In this document: positions 53,954-64,000 of the stretch, piece after piece
How positions within the stretch are numbered: the first letter of the stretch is position 1
How the letters are laid out: each line of letters starts with the position of its first letter
Notes under the pieces: model-generated
Databases searched by the model: none
The model's input: only the letters and a program-made list of their open reading frames with translations
What the model was told of the DNA's origin: nothing
Assembly (NCBI GenBank): GCA_007115705.1
Contig: QXEO01000244.1
Location: forward strand, 1,533,222 to 1,597,221
Reading direction: 5' to 3'
DNA from: Dactylis glomerata
Lineage: Eukaryota; Streptophyta; Magnoliopsida; Poales; Poaceae
DNA length: 64,000 bases
Position numbers and translations under genes: made by a program

Positions 53954-55573
53954 TGATACGTCTCAAATGTATCTATAATTTTTGATGCTCCATGCTTGTT
54001 TATACACCATTTGCTTTGTGTTTTGTTACACTTCGTGGCGTTTTTATGCATTTTCTAGAACTAACCTACTAACGAGATGCCACAGTGCTAGTTCCCCGTT
54101 TTCTGTTGTTTTTGTGTTTTAGAAAAGCTACACAGGAAATATTCTCAGAATTGGACGAAACAAAAGCCAAAGTTCCTATTTTTCCCGAAGCGTGACGGAG
54201 TCCAAAGCTGAGACAGAGGCGGCCATGCCACCCCATGGCGCGAGCCACCCCCAGGCTGCGCCAGGGGCAGGTGTGGGCCCCTGGTCCACCCCCTGACGCT
54301 GCCCTTCCTCCTATATATTCCACTCGACGAGAAAACCTAAAAGGCCCGATCAATTTCCACGAAACATACTGCAAGCCACCGCCATCGTCAACGCGAGATC
54401 GGGAGGGTCCAGAAGCTCTTCCCGGCACCCTGCCGGAGAGGGGAATCACCACCGGAGGCCTTCTTCATCACCATGCCTACCTCCGGAGTGATGCGTGAGT
54501 AGTCTACCTTGGACTACGGGTCCATAGCAGTAGCTAGATGGTTGTCATCTCCTCCATGTGCTTCATGTTTAGATCTTGTGAGCTGCCTATCATGATCAAG
54601 ATCATCGTTGTGTAATTCTACATGTTGTGTTTGTTGGGATCCGATGAATATTAATACTATGTCAAGTTGATTTGCTGAATTATTATCTTTATGTTATCTC
54701 TATGTTGTTTATGATCTTGCATGCTCTTTGTTGCTAGTAGATATCTTGGCCGAGTAGATGCTAGTGACTCCAAAAGGGAGTATTTATGCTCGATAGTGGG
54801 TTCATGCCTCTAGTAATCTTGGGGAATGACGGAAACCTCTAAGGTTGTAGATGTGTTGTTGCTACTAGGGAGAAAACAACAATCTTGTGTTCAAGGATAT
54901 TTGTATTGTTTACATTACACACTTTGCTTAAGGCGATAATCTGTTGCTTGCAACTTAATACCCAACGGTTGCTCGGATGACATCCAGCGGGTGGATTATT
55001 AGTCATAGATGCAGTTGGATTACGATCTATGTATTATGTTGTAATGCCCATAGTGAATCTCATAGTGATCCTCATGACATTTGTATGCTTGCTTTATTCT
55101 ATCAATTGCCCAACTGTAATTTGTTTACCCAGCATGTTATTTATGTTATGGAGAGACACCACTAGTGAACTGTGGACCCCGGTCCATTCTTTTACACTGT
55201 TATTACCGTTTACCATTTATTTGCTTTATTTACATTCTTGCAAACTATTATCTTTTACCACTCGATACGCTTAATCCTTTGTTTACAGCAAACCGGTGAG
55301 ATTGACAACCTCATTGTAAGTTGGGACAAAGTACTTGGTTGTGTTGTGTGCAGGTTCCACGTTGCTGCTGGTGCAAAGCTATGCCCTGGACGAGGCGCCA
55401 TATATAAATTGTCGGGAGCTGTCGCGAAGCTAGCGATCATCAACCTTCGGAAGTTGGTTCTTTCTCCTACTGGTTCGATAAACCTTGGTTTCATACTGAG
55501 GGAAGACTTGTTGTTGTGCTCATCATACCTTCCTCTTGGGATTCCCAACTGGGCGGACATCTACACGCCATCA
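53954..55573 (+). repeat. 3' LTR of H (1620 bp)
   Basis: TGATACGTCTC...ACGCCATCA. TATA-like CCTATATATTCC near 54311. The G1 LTR resumes at 55574. Confidence 0.85.
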
Positions 55574-56489
55574 GTACTATGTCAAGTTGATTGTTGATTT
55601 ATCATGTCTATGTTATTTGTGATCTTGCATGCTCTCCGTCGCTAGTAGATATCTTGGCCGAGTAGATGCTAGTGACTCCAAGAGGGAGTATTTATGCTCG
55701 ATAGTGGGTTCATGCCTCTAGTAATCTGGGAGAGTGACAATAACTTCTAAGGTTGTAGATGTGATGTTGCTACTAGGGAGAAAACAACAATCTTTTGTTC
55801 AAGGACATTTATATTATTTACATTACACACTTTGCTTAAGGCGATAATCTGTTGCTTGCAACTTAATACCCAGGGTTGTTCAGATGGTATCCTACGGGTG
55901 GATTATTAGTCATAGATGCAGTTGGATTACGGTCTATGTATTATGTTGTAATGCCCAAGTGAATCTCATAGTGATCTTCATGACATGTACATGCATTGTT
56001 ATGCATTCTTAATTTTGTCAGTTGCCCAACTGTAATTTGTTTACCCAGCATGTTATTTATCTTTATGGAGAGACACCTCTAGTGAACTATGGACCCCAAT
56101 CCATTCTTTTACATTTAAATTACCATCTACTGCAAGCACTGTTTACTTTCCGCAAGCATTATTTACTTTACCACAAACAAACATCTATTTCTACACTATA
56201 TGTCTAATCCTTTGTTATCAGCGAACCGGTGAGATTGACAACCTCACTGTAAGTTGGGGTAAAGTATTTTAGTTGTGTTGTGTGCAGGTTCCATGTTGCT
56301 GCTGGCGCCGAGGCCACGCACCAGACCTTTTCTGGCGCCGTTGCTAAAGTTAGCTAGCAACAACCTTTGGAAGTGATTTCTTTCACCTACTGGTCGATTA
56401 AACCTTGGTATCATAACTGAGGGAAAACTTACTACTGTGCTCATCATACCTTCCTTTTGGGGTTTCTCAACTGGTCCTGTGAGACATCA
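55574..56489 (+). repeat. G1 LTR, right part
   Basis: Continues the LTR broken at 45274 (ACTATGTCAAGTTGATT follows on directly) and ends GAGACATCA at 56489. No primer site follows, so G1 is a solo LTR or the 3' LTR of a lost element. Confidence 0.7.
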
Positions 56490-56629
56490 GCTACCAATGG
56501 AACAACAAATCACACTTAACTTGTTGTATCACTAGATCGATATGAATTGGTAACGAGGAATTCAGATGAATGCTTCTAGCAATCCAATGAGCTAGGGTTT
56601 ACTTAAACGTGGTCTGACTAGCTAGGGGC
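56490..56629 (-). repeat. scrap of a CRM-like (T2/K-type) LTR
   Basis: About 140 bases matching the T2 LTR around 10620-10770, for example CCAATGGAACA, CACACTTAACTTG, GAATTCAGATGAATGCTT and AACGTGGTCT. It is bounded on both sides by tRNA-Asp-type LTRs. Confidence 0.6.
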
Positions 56630-58262
56630 TGATACGTCTCAAACGTATCCATAATTTTTGATGTTCCATGCTTGTTTTTACACCATTTGCTTAGTGTTTC
56701 GTTACACTTCGTGGCATTTTTATGCATTTTCCAGAACTAACCTATTAACGAGATGCCACAGTGCCAGTTCCCTATTTTTTTATTGTTTTTGTGTTTCAGA
56801 AAAGTTACATAGGAAATATTCTCGAAATTGGACGAAACAAAAGCCAAACATCTAGAAATTCACCAAAGCTTCAAGAGGAGACGGAGTGGGGCCATGAGGG
56901 GCCCACACAACAAGGCGGTGCGGCCCAGGGCTAGGCCGCGCCCCCTATGTGTGTGGCCGTCTCGGTCCACTTCTGACGATGCCCCTTCGCCTATAAAGAC
57001 CCCCCGATGGGAAAAACCTAAACAGCCGATCACTTTTCCAGAAACACATCGCGATCCACCGCCGTCGTCGACCCGAGATCGGGAGGGTCCAGAAGCTCTT
57101 CCTGGCACCCTGCCGGAGAGGGGAATCACCACCGGAGGTCTTCTTCATCGCCATGCTTGCCTCCGGCGCGATGAGTGAGTAGTCTACCTTGGACTACGGG
57201 TCCATAGCAGTAGCTAGTTGGTTGTCTTCTCCACCATATGCTTCATGTTTAGATCTCGTGAGCTGCCTTACATGATCGAGATCACCGTTATGTAATTCTA
57301 CATGTTGTGTTTGTTGGGATTCGATGAATATTGGTGTTATGATTGAGTTGATGTGCTGAATATTATCTTATGTTATCTCTATGTTGTTTATGATATTGCA
57401 TGCTCTCCGTTGTTAGTAGCTATCTTGGCCGAGTAGTTGCTAGTGACTCCAAGAGGGGGTATTTATGCTCGATAGTGCGTTCATGCCTCTATTTAATCTG
57501 GGGGAGTGACAGAAACCTTTAAGGTTATAGATGTGCTGTTGCCACTAGGGAGAAAACAACATTCATATGCTCAAGGGCATATGCTTTGTTTACATTACAC
57601 ACTTTGCTTAATGCAGTTATCTGTTGTTCGCAACTTAATACTTGTGGAGTTCTCGGATTGATTTGCCACAAGTGGATTATTAGTCATAGATGCAGTTGGA
57701 TGGTGGTCTATGTATCTTGTTGTAATGCCCAGAGTAAATCTCATAGTGATCCTCTCGACATATGCACGTTGTCTTTATTCTATCAATTGCCCAACTGTAA
57801 TTTGTTTACCCAGCATGTGTTATTTTATGGAGAGACACCACTAGTGAACTGTGGACCCCGGTCCTATTTCCATTATATTTCTATCACATGTTTACTTTAC
57901 TCGCATTGTTTACTTTACTCGCATACTACTATTGCTTTCCACTCGATACGCTCATACCCTTTGTTTCAAGCAAACCGGTGAGATTGACAACCTCATCGTA
58001 AGTTGGGAACAAATTATTTGGTTGTGTTGTGTGCAGGTTCCACGTTGCCGCTCGCAAAGCAAAGCTTGGACGAGACGCCCTATAAATTGTCCGGAGCTGT
58101 CGCGAAGCTAGCGGGCATCACCTTCAGTCATTTGGCTTTTTCCTACTGGATTGATAACCTTGGTTTCTTACTGAGGGAAAAACTTGCTGCTGTGCTCATC
58201 ATACCTTCCTCTTGGGGTTCCCAACTGGACGGTGATTTACATCATCACCACCATAGCAATCA
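56630..58262 (+). repeat. 5' LTR of G2 (1633 bp)
   Basis: TGATACGTCTC...AGCAATCA, TATA box CCTATAAAGACC at 56990-57001. The end is set by the eleven-base spacing to the primer site, as in H. Confidence 0.75.
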
Positions 58263-58273
58263 AGACATTTTTC

Positions 58274-58291
58274 TGGCGCCATTGCCGGGGA
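58274..58291 (+). other. primer-binding site, tRNA-Asp (element G2)
   Basis: TGGCGCCATTGCCGGGGA, one mismatch to the tRNA-Asp complement. Confidence 0.8.
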
Positions 58292-58467
58292 AAAAGAAGA
58301 CTTCTGTAAGGGGAGTTTCGCACGCACATCCTTTACTTTGTTTTAAGTTTTGCTTTACTTTATTTTTACTTGCTTCATTTTATCAAAAACACAAAAAAAA
58401 TTAGCTTCCTTTATAGTTGTTACTTTTGTTGGATTGTTATTGTCTTGCTTTATCATGCTTTCTATCA

Positions 58468-59331
58468 ATGGTTGGTTTCTTTGAAACTAAATCCTTTTGG
58501 CAAGGTGGGTTCACGGAAGAGCAACAAAAATATTATGAGGAACACCGCTTGTCACAAAAAGGGAAACACTTATGGGAATAAATTGATAAATTGTATATCA
58601 TTGCTAGAAATGTGTGCTCTACTTATAATGTTACTTATTGCTTTGATAAATCTTGTTGCTGTCGGAGGTATAAACACCTCCCTATTCAATGTGAGTATAA
58701 TGATTATGTTACCATATCTTCTTATATTAATGGAAATTATGACTTTTATGATGTGGAACAAATTGAAGAATTTATTGCTTGGAAGGGTGCATTCGAACTT
58801 GCTTATTTGCTTGAAAATACTGATGATGCACCTTATAAATATGAGGTTTATGATATACTCCAATTTTGCTTTGATAATTACAAGGAAGAAAATGGATATA
58901 TTCTTAAATATCTTAATAGATGCTCTCCAATGGAAGAGACTAATGCCTCGAAGGAGCCTATGGAAGAAGAAATTGCTGAAACTGGAAGCTCATTGGATGA
59001 AAAAGAGGAGCAGAGTGATGATCAAGAGGAGGAAGAATGGAGCTACCCATTTCTACTTCCCAATAAGAGTAACTCTTTAACTAATACCTTATTTGATCGC
59101 CCTCCATGCTTAAAGGAGGGTGAGTGTGATATTTATATTGTTGAGTTTTTTCATGATGCTACTGAAAATTATTATGAGGGAGGAAAATATGGTTGTTGGA
59201 ATTTTCATGTTACTAAAACACCTCTCTTTATGTTGAAAGTTCCGAAGTTGCTCTTATTTTATCTACCCATGCTTATTACTATGTGCTTCTTTGATTTATT
59301 TTCTTACAAGATTCCTATGCATAGAAAGTGA
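58468..59331 (+). pseudogene. acidic protein of G2, one internal stop
   Basis: Starts MVGFFETKSFWQGG. TAA at 58579-58581, then the same frame runs to 59331. A Cys-rich stretch (CFDKSCCCRRYKH), an Asp/Tyr-rich region, a strongly acidic region (KEEQSDDQEEEEW), and the ending FFHDATENYYEGGKYG with a hydrophobic segment (LLLFYLPMLITMCFF) before MHRK. The ending is homologous to the C-terminus of the F gene. I do not recognise the rest. It has no gag or enzyme motif. A membrane role for the hydrophobic segment is speculative. Confidence 0.6.
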
Positions 59332-59543
59332 GTTAGACTTAAATGTGTTTTATATTTGCTCCTTGATGCTCTCTTTTGCTTCAATTCATATTTCTTATGT
59401 CAGCATCTTCTCAAATTACTGCGCCTAGCTCAAAGGCGTTAAAGAAAAGCACTCTTGGGAGATAACCCAATGTTTTTACTTTCAGTTCTTTTTCTTTTAT
59501 TTGACTCTTGGAAGTTATTACTACTGTAATAACCTCTCCTTAT

Positions 59544-61212
59544 TGATGGCACGGTATTGAAGGTGCTAGAGAACTTGATTGCGTTTGTTGATGAAGTAAA
59601 TGACCAGCCAGTTGGAAACCCCAAGAGAAGGTTTGATGAATATAGCAGCAAGTTTTCCCTCAATTATGAAACCAAAGTTATCAATCTAGTAGGAAAAAGT
59701 CAATACTCCAGAAGGTGATGCTTGCTAGCCTAGTGACACTCCAACAAGGGCGCCGTTAACGATTTCTTGTTAGCGCGTCTTCAACTAGTAGCAACGTGGA
59801 ACCTGCACACAACACAACCAAATACTTTGTTCCCAACTTACGATGAGGTTGTCAATCTCACCGGTTTGCTTGAAACAAAGGGTATGAGCGTATCGAGTGA
59901 AAAGTAATAGAAGTATGCGAGTAAAGTCAATAGTGCGAGTAAAGTAAACAGGTGAAAGCAATATAAAGGAAATAGGACCGGGGTCCACAGTTAACTAGTG
60001 GTGTCTCTCCATAAGATAAAATAAAACATGCTGGGTAAACAAATTACAGTTGGGCAATTGATAGAATAAAGACAACGTGATATGTCAAGAGGATCACTAT
60101 GAGATTTACTCTGGGCATTACAACAAGATATATAGACCACCATCCAACTGCATCTATGACTAATAATCCACTTGTGGTGAATCAATCCGAGAACTCCACA
60201 GGTATTAAGTTGCGAACAACAGATAACTGCATTATGCAAAGTGTGTAATGTAAACAAAGCATATGCCCTCGAGCATATGAATGTTGTTTTTCCCCTAGTA
60301 GCAACAGCACATCTACAACCTTAGAGGTTTCTGTCACTCCCCCAGATTAAATAGAGGCATGAACCCACTATCGAGCATAAATACCCCCTCTTGGAGTCAC
60401 TAGCAACTACTCGGCCAAGATAGCTACTAACAACGGAGAGCATGCAAGATCATAAACAACATAGAGATAACATAAGATAAAATTCATTACATCAACTCAA
60501 TCATAACACCAATATTCATCGGATCCCAACAAACACAACATGTAGAATCACATAACGGTGATGTCGATCATGTAAGGCAGCTCACGAGATCTAAACATGA
60601 AGCACATGGTGGAGAAGACAACCATCTAGCTACTGCTATGGACCCATAGTCCAAGGTAGACTACTCACTCATCGCGCCGGAGGCAAGCATGGCGATGAAG
60701 AAGACCTCCGGTGGCGATTCCCCTCTCTGGCAGGGTGCCGGGAAGAGCTTCTGGACCCTCTCGATCTCGGGTCGATGACGGCGGTGGATCACGATGTGTT
60801 TCTATAAAAGTGATTAGGTGTTTAGGTTTTTCCCATCGGGGGTCTTTATAGGCGAAGGGGTAGCGTCAGAAGTGGACCAGGGGGGCACACCACAGGCCGG
60901 CGCGGGCCAGGGGCAGGCCGCGCCCCCTGGTGGTGTGGCCGCCCTCTGGCTCGGCTCTGTCTCCTCTTCAGTTCTCTGGAAGCTTCGTTAAATATCTGGA
61001 CTTCTGGCTTTTGTTTCATCCAATTCCGAGAATATATTTCCTGTGTAACTTTTCTGAAACACAAAAACAGGGAACTGGCACTGTGGCATCTCATTAATAG
61101 GTTAGTTCCGGAAAATGCATAAAAATGCCACAAAGTGTAATGAAACACCAAGCAAATGGTCTAAAAACAAGCATGAAGCATCAAAAATTATGGATACATT
61201 GGAGACGTATTA
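59544..61212 (-). repeat. 3' LTR of J (1669 bp)
   Basis: The minus-strand start has decayed from TGATACG to TAATACG at 61212. TATAAAGACC on the minus strand at about 60842-60851. It matches the G2 LTR in inverted orientation. Confidence 0.72.
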
Positions 61213-61658
61213 GCATCCCCAAGCTTAACTCCTGCTCGTCCTCGAGTAGGTAAGTGATAACAAAAGAAATAATTTTTGAGGTGACATGCACCTACACAAT
61301 CTTGATCAAATACGTAAGCGTTGTGCACTGGGATCAAAAGAACTTAAAACATGGGCATGAAAGATATAATCTTGATAGAAGAAACATAGCAACCATGTTA
61401 TAACATGAGAAAGAACACAAACAAAAGATCATGAAAATGAAACAATGAAAGTCAAATGTGTGTTCAAATCATATGGAAAAACATACAAATGTTTTTCAGC
61501 TTGTCCTTAATGAGAGAGCAAAACATAAATGCATAGGACACCTTCAAGTTTAAGAGGGCGACTAGATACAAATAATTTAAGAACAAGTGAAACCAACATC
61601 ATGAATCAATCAATGAATACTTTGGGACAATGCACATTATACTCAGAATGACAACCAT
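59544..61658 (-). mobile_element. tRNA-Asp-type element J, 3' end only
   Basis: On the minus strand: untranslated region (61658-61213) with polypurine tract AAGCTTGGGGATGC next to the LTR, then the 3' LTR (61212-59544). It is inserted in G2 and cut on the right by K. Confidence 0.72.
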
Positions 61659-62610
61659 TGATGAGGACATCCCTACTACACAGCCATCTCCACCTACTGT
61701 TGATGATCCTATTGTTGCTGATCAAGATAAGTCCAATGATGAGATTCGGATTGGACCAATTACTCGAGCCCGTGCTAAGTTGTTACAACAGCAGGTGAAC
61801 TCACTCCTTGCTGAATCTGATATTTATTGTAACGAGAATTTTATACTGCCTAAGTCTTTGTTCATATGTATGATCAGGTTCATTGGAGAAGAAGGGGTTC
61901 GAGGGAGCGAGGAGATGCAACACATGGAGCACGACGTGGTGATCAAGCAAGAGAGCGCGAGGGAGGAGAGGGAGGCCGGCGCCACAAGCATGGAGAACAT
62001 CACCACGTGAAGAAGATCAAGTCTGGATGAGCACGAGCACGTGATGGCGCACTAGGACTGCATACGACACGATGTCTACACGTCTAAGGCGCGCTACATA
62101 CATGGCCTGCGTGCTAAAATTAGGCCGAACCCATATATGGGTCGGTATGTACCCGTTTGAGTCGAACCGAGTCAGTTTGGGCCCAAACCGGACATGTTTT
62201 GGGCCAGGTCTTTGCTGAGGTCGCCCGGCCATCTATAAGTAGCCCTGGGCGCCCCCTCAATTAGGGTTAGACCACGTTTAGACTAAAGATTACTTCGCTG
62301 AACTGCTGTAAGCATTCATCTGAATTCCTCCGCACCAATTCATCTGGATTTGGTGTTATACTGCTGCAAGTTTAGTGTGATCTGTTGTTCCATTGGGAAT
62401 CAGTAGATTGCAAACTACCGTTTCGAGGTCGACGACTACGTGCGCAAGTGTGTGGAGTCGTGAATATCCTACAGGGTTTGAGAGCTGTTGCATTGGCATC
62501 AGGGTTCAAGCGAGGAGAGTTCATCGGTGACACCAAGTTATCCCCGACAATCATCCGCTGCCATCATCACCATCGCATCGCTCACGAGAAGATCGGGCCA
62601 CCCCATATCA
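61659..62610 (+). repeat. 5' LTR of K, with CR-like tail
   Basis: TGATGAGGACATCC...CCATATCA. The frame 61660-62010 (116 codons) starts DEDIP, contains GPITRARAK and ends NITT. TATA box CTATAAGTAG at 62233-62242. Confidence 0.8.
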
Positions 62611-62646
62611 TCTTGGTATCAGATTTCCACGGTTTACTCGGTGAGC
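62580..62646 (+). other. U5-leader stem and primer site of K
   Basis: GCTCACGAG (62580-62588) pairs with CTCGGTGAGC (62637-62646), nine pairs and one bulged G. TGGTATCAGA, the initiator tRNA-Met primer site, is at 62614-62623 in the loop. Compared with T2 the third-from-centre pair changes from T-A to C-G. Confidence 0.55.
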
Positions 62647-63930
62647 ATCCACAAATTCATCCCCACAATTCGTTTTTGTTTTCAGTCCTATCCAGAAAAA
62701 GCCTAAAAAAAATTAGGGTTCTTAGTTTCTGCCATAGCCTAGATTGCACCCTTCTTGAGTTTTAGTCGCTAATCATTTTTCGCGTTTTCTTTCTTCCATC
62801 CGTAGGAGTCTAGGTCTAGCAATCTTTTCTGCATATTTGTTCCGAGTTTGGATCTCGTTTGGAGTCTCATCGATCGTCATCTTCTTCATTGTTTCGTGCT
62901 GCTGTTTCTTCACGTACAGCAAGCCGATCCGATCGCACACATCAAAAAAAAAGCGCTGCACCCGGTCGCCCGACCACAGACTCCTTCTGTGGTCGCGCGC
63001 GAGGCTCGCGTCGATAGAGCTGGGCAGCGCTCGCCCGACCCCAGCCCGCTGCTGTGCTCACGCGCCAGGCCTAGGCCCAAGTTGCAGTTTCGCGAAAACA
63101 CAAAAAAAAAGGCAAAACGCCCCGCGATTTCCTCGCCTGACCTCAAACCACGTTCTGTGGTTGAGCGTCTTGCTCGGATCGCTAGCGCTGGCCGCGCTCG
63201 CCCGGCCCCAGAGCGCTTCTGTGGTCCAGCGCAAGGCCCAGACCCAAATTTCAGTTTCGTTGAGTAAAAAAAAAGACAAACTACTTTGTCCGTTTCGCGT
63301 CGCCGTCGCGCTGCCGTGTGTTTCCGGCGTCGTACATCTCTCCCGTTGACATTTTTTTCGTCGGTTTCTCTGCCGCGACAGCGTGTTACCACTGTGTCCA
63401 CATAGCGTCCTTTCTACACGATTTTGATTGCTTTAGCTACAGCCTGTCTACAGCATCGTGTTAGGAGCTTACCCATACGAGACTAGCTACTTCGTGCTCA
63501 TCAGGCTGCTGCTGTGTGCGCAATCTTGTGCCTGTTCATCGAGCCAGTGCTAGCGTCTCTCTTGTGCACTGCAACACGAGCTATTGTGCGTTGTCACTTA
63601 TATCTTTTGAGCTCTTTTTCAGAGTTGCTTTGCCTCGCTTATCTCCACCGTGTGTGTTTCGTGGGTCTTGTCATACGATCAGCACTAGGACTTATTTGCG
63701 GTGTACTTAGGATACCATACCTACAGCTCCACCATATATTCCTGGTTTGTCGTGTGATCGCTCTTTTCCCTCGGTATTCACTTCATCACATCCGTGCACG
63801 AGCTTGATACTTCGTTCTAGTACGCACTACTATTCACTTTGGAACGGTAAAATTACCTTTTCTTGTCAGTTTTTGAGTGAGTTGTGAGCGGCACCACACG
63901 TTTTTGATTTCGTGCACTAATCTACTAATC
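62647..63930 (+). other. leader of K
   Basis: About 1.3 kb with short A-runs and GC-rich segments. It resembles the T2 leader near the gag start (CACTTTGGAACGGTAA). No gene is seen. Confidence 0.55.
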
Positions 63931-64000
63931 ATGTCTACTAGTGGTTATGATGTGATGCAGGAAAAAGATGGGGATACACCTGTGGTTTGGACAGACTTTG
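63931..64000 (+). CDS. gag start of K (partial)
   Basis: Reads MSTSGYDVMQEKDGDTPVVW, matching the T2 start MSVSGVDVMQKKADDVTVTW, so the start codon and frame are secure. It continues past the window. Confidence 0.75.
   Translation, partial: MSTSGYDVMQEKDGDTPVVWTDF

Larger units (their letters stand above)
45275..55573 (+). mobile_element. tRNA-Asp-primed Gypsy element H with gag and protease only
   Basis: LTRs at 45275-46893 and 53954-55573, exact tRNA-Asp primer site, decayed gag and protease, a long untranslated 3' region and the polypurine tract AAGCTTGGGGATGCT (53939-53953). Target duplication is GCACT/GTACT (45270-45274, 55574-55578), one mismatch. It lies inside the G1 LTR and contains element I. 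With no RT or integrase it is non-autonomous or internally deleted. It resembles Sabrina/WHAM-type elements. Confidence 0.85.
56630..59543 (+). mobile_element. tRNA-Asp-primed element G2, truncated at 59543
   Basis: LTR (56630-58262), primer site with one mismatch, a gag-like gene (58468-59331) and the start of the untranslated region, whose AAGGCGTTAAAGAAAAGCAC sequence is shared with F and H. Cut by the inverted LTR of J. Confidence 0.75.
61659..64000 (+). mobile_element. CRM-like chromovirus K, 5' part (runs off the window)
   Basis: 952-bp LTR, initiator tRNA-Met primer site, 1.3-kb leader and the gag start at 63931. It is the closest relative of T2 in the window, on the opposite strand. 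Whether its pol is intact cannot be seen. Confidence 0.8.

Noticed and set aside
58591..59331. Envelope-like protein suggested by the hydrophobic segment
   Set aside because: There is a single hydrophobic stretch near the C-terminus, no signal peptide, and the same module is fused behind a gag in F.
1..64000. CRISPR arrays, bacterial operons, plasmid or phage features, rRNA genes
   Set aside because: No regularly spaced repeats, ribosome-binding-site-led gene clusters or rRNA sequence; everything recognisable is plant LTR-retrotransposon DNA.

Overview
The window is plant nuclear DNA, almost certainly from a large grass genome of the wheat/barley type. It is built of LTR retrotransposons inserted into one another. 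I see no ordinary host gene with introns, no rRNA or tRNA gene, no CRISPR array and nothing bacterial. The grass assignment rests on the element types: Gypsy elements primed by tRNA-Asp or initiator tRNA-Met, a TAT-lineage element with two RNase H domains, and CRM-like chromoviruses whose coding region runs into the LTR. Family names such as Sabrina, WHAM, Cereba or Quinta are resemblance only.

Layout. 1-3088: 3' end of a TAT-like Gypsy element with an antisense AT-hook/B3-like gene and its 3' LTR, inserted into element B. 3089-6002: B, a minus-strand tRNA-Asp-primed element with a gag-like gene. 6003-7288: 5' end of a CRM-like element (C). 7289-8790: 5' end of a non-autonomous CRM-like element (T0), fused to 8791-31416, a decayed TAT element (T1). 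T1 is split by two insertions with perfect 5-bp target duplications. One is T2 (10397-18092, minus), a nearly intact CRM-like element with a 1590-aa polyprotein. The other is a tandem dimer of a gag-protease element, LTR-body-LTR-body-LTR (18335-25485). T1 ends with pol, its own antisense AT-hook/B3-like gene and a 336-bp LTR. 31417-34235: unassigned DNA plus a short Copia-like LTR and leader.

34236-44574: F, a minus-strand tRNA-Asp-type element. Its LTR is split by E (35504-39364), a young gag-protease element. F ends in an 86-bp perfect inverted repeat. 44575-56489: an LTR (G1) split by H (45275-55573), a gag-protease element that itself contains the minimal element I (49241-51125). 56490-56629: a CRM-like LTR scrap. 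56630-59543: G2. 59544-61658: J (minus). 61659-64000: K, a CRM-like element whose gag starts 70 bases before the window ends.

How it works together. Only T2 carries a complete uninterrupted gag-protease-RT-RNase H-integrase frame. The dimer, E, I, T0, H, F, B and G2 lack a polymerase or have lost the region where one would be, so they would have to be mobilised in trans. T2, C, K, the dimer, E, T0 and I share an initiator-tRNA-Met primer site, a G-rich polypurine tract, coding sequence that runs through that tract into the LTR, and an RNA stem pairing the end of the LTR with the leader around the primer site. The concentration of CRM-like elements suggests a pericentromeric or centromere-proximal location, which is inference. 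LTR differences counted by eye put E, T2 and the dimer as youngest, I older, and T1, B, F and H older still.
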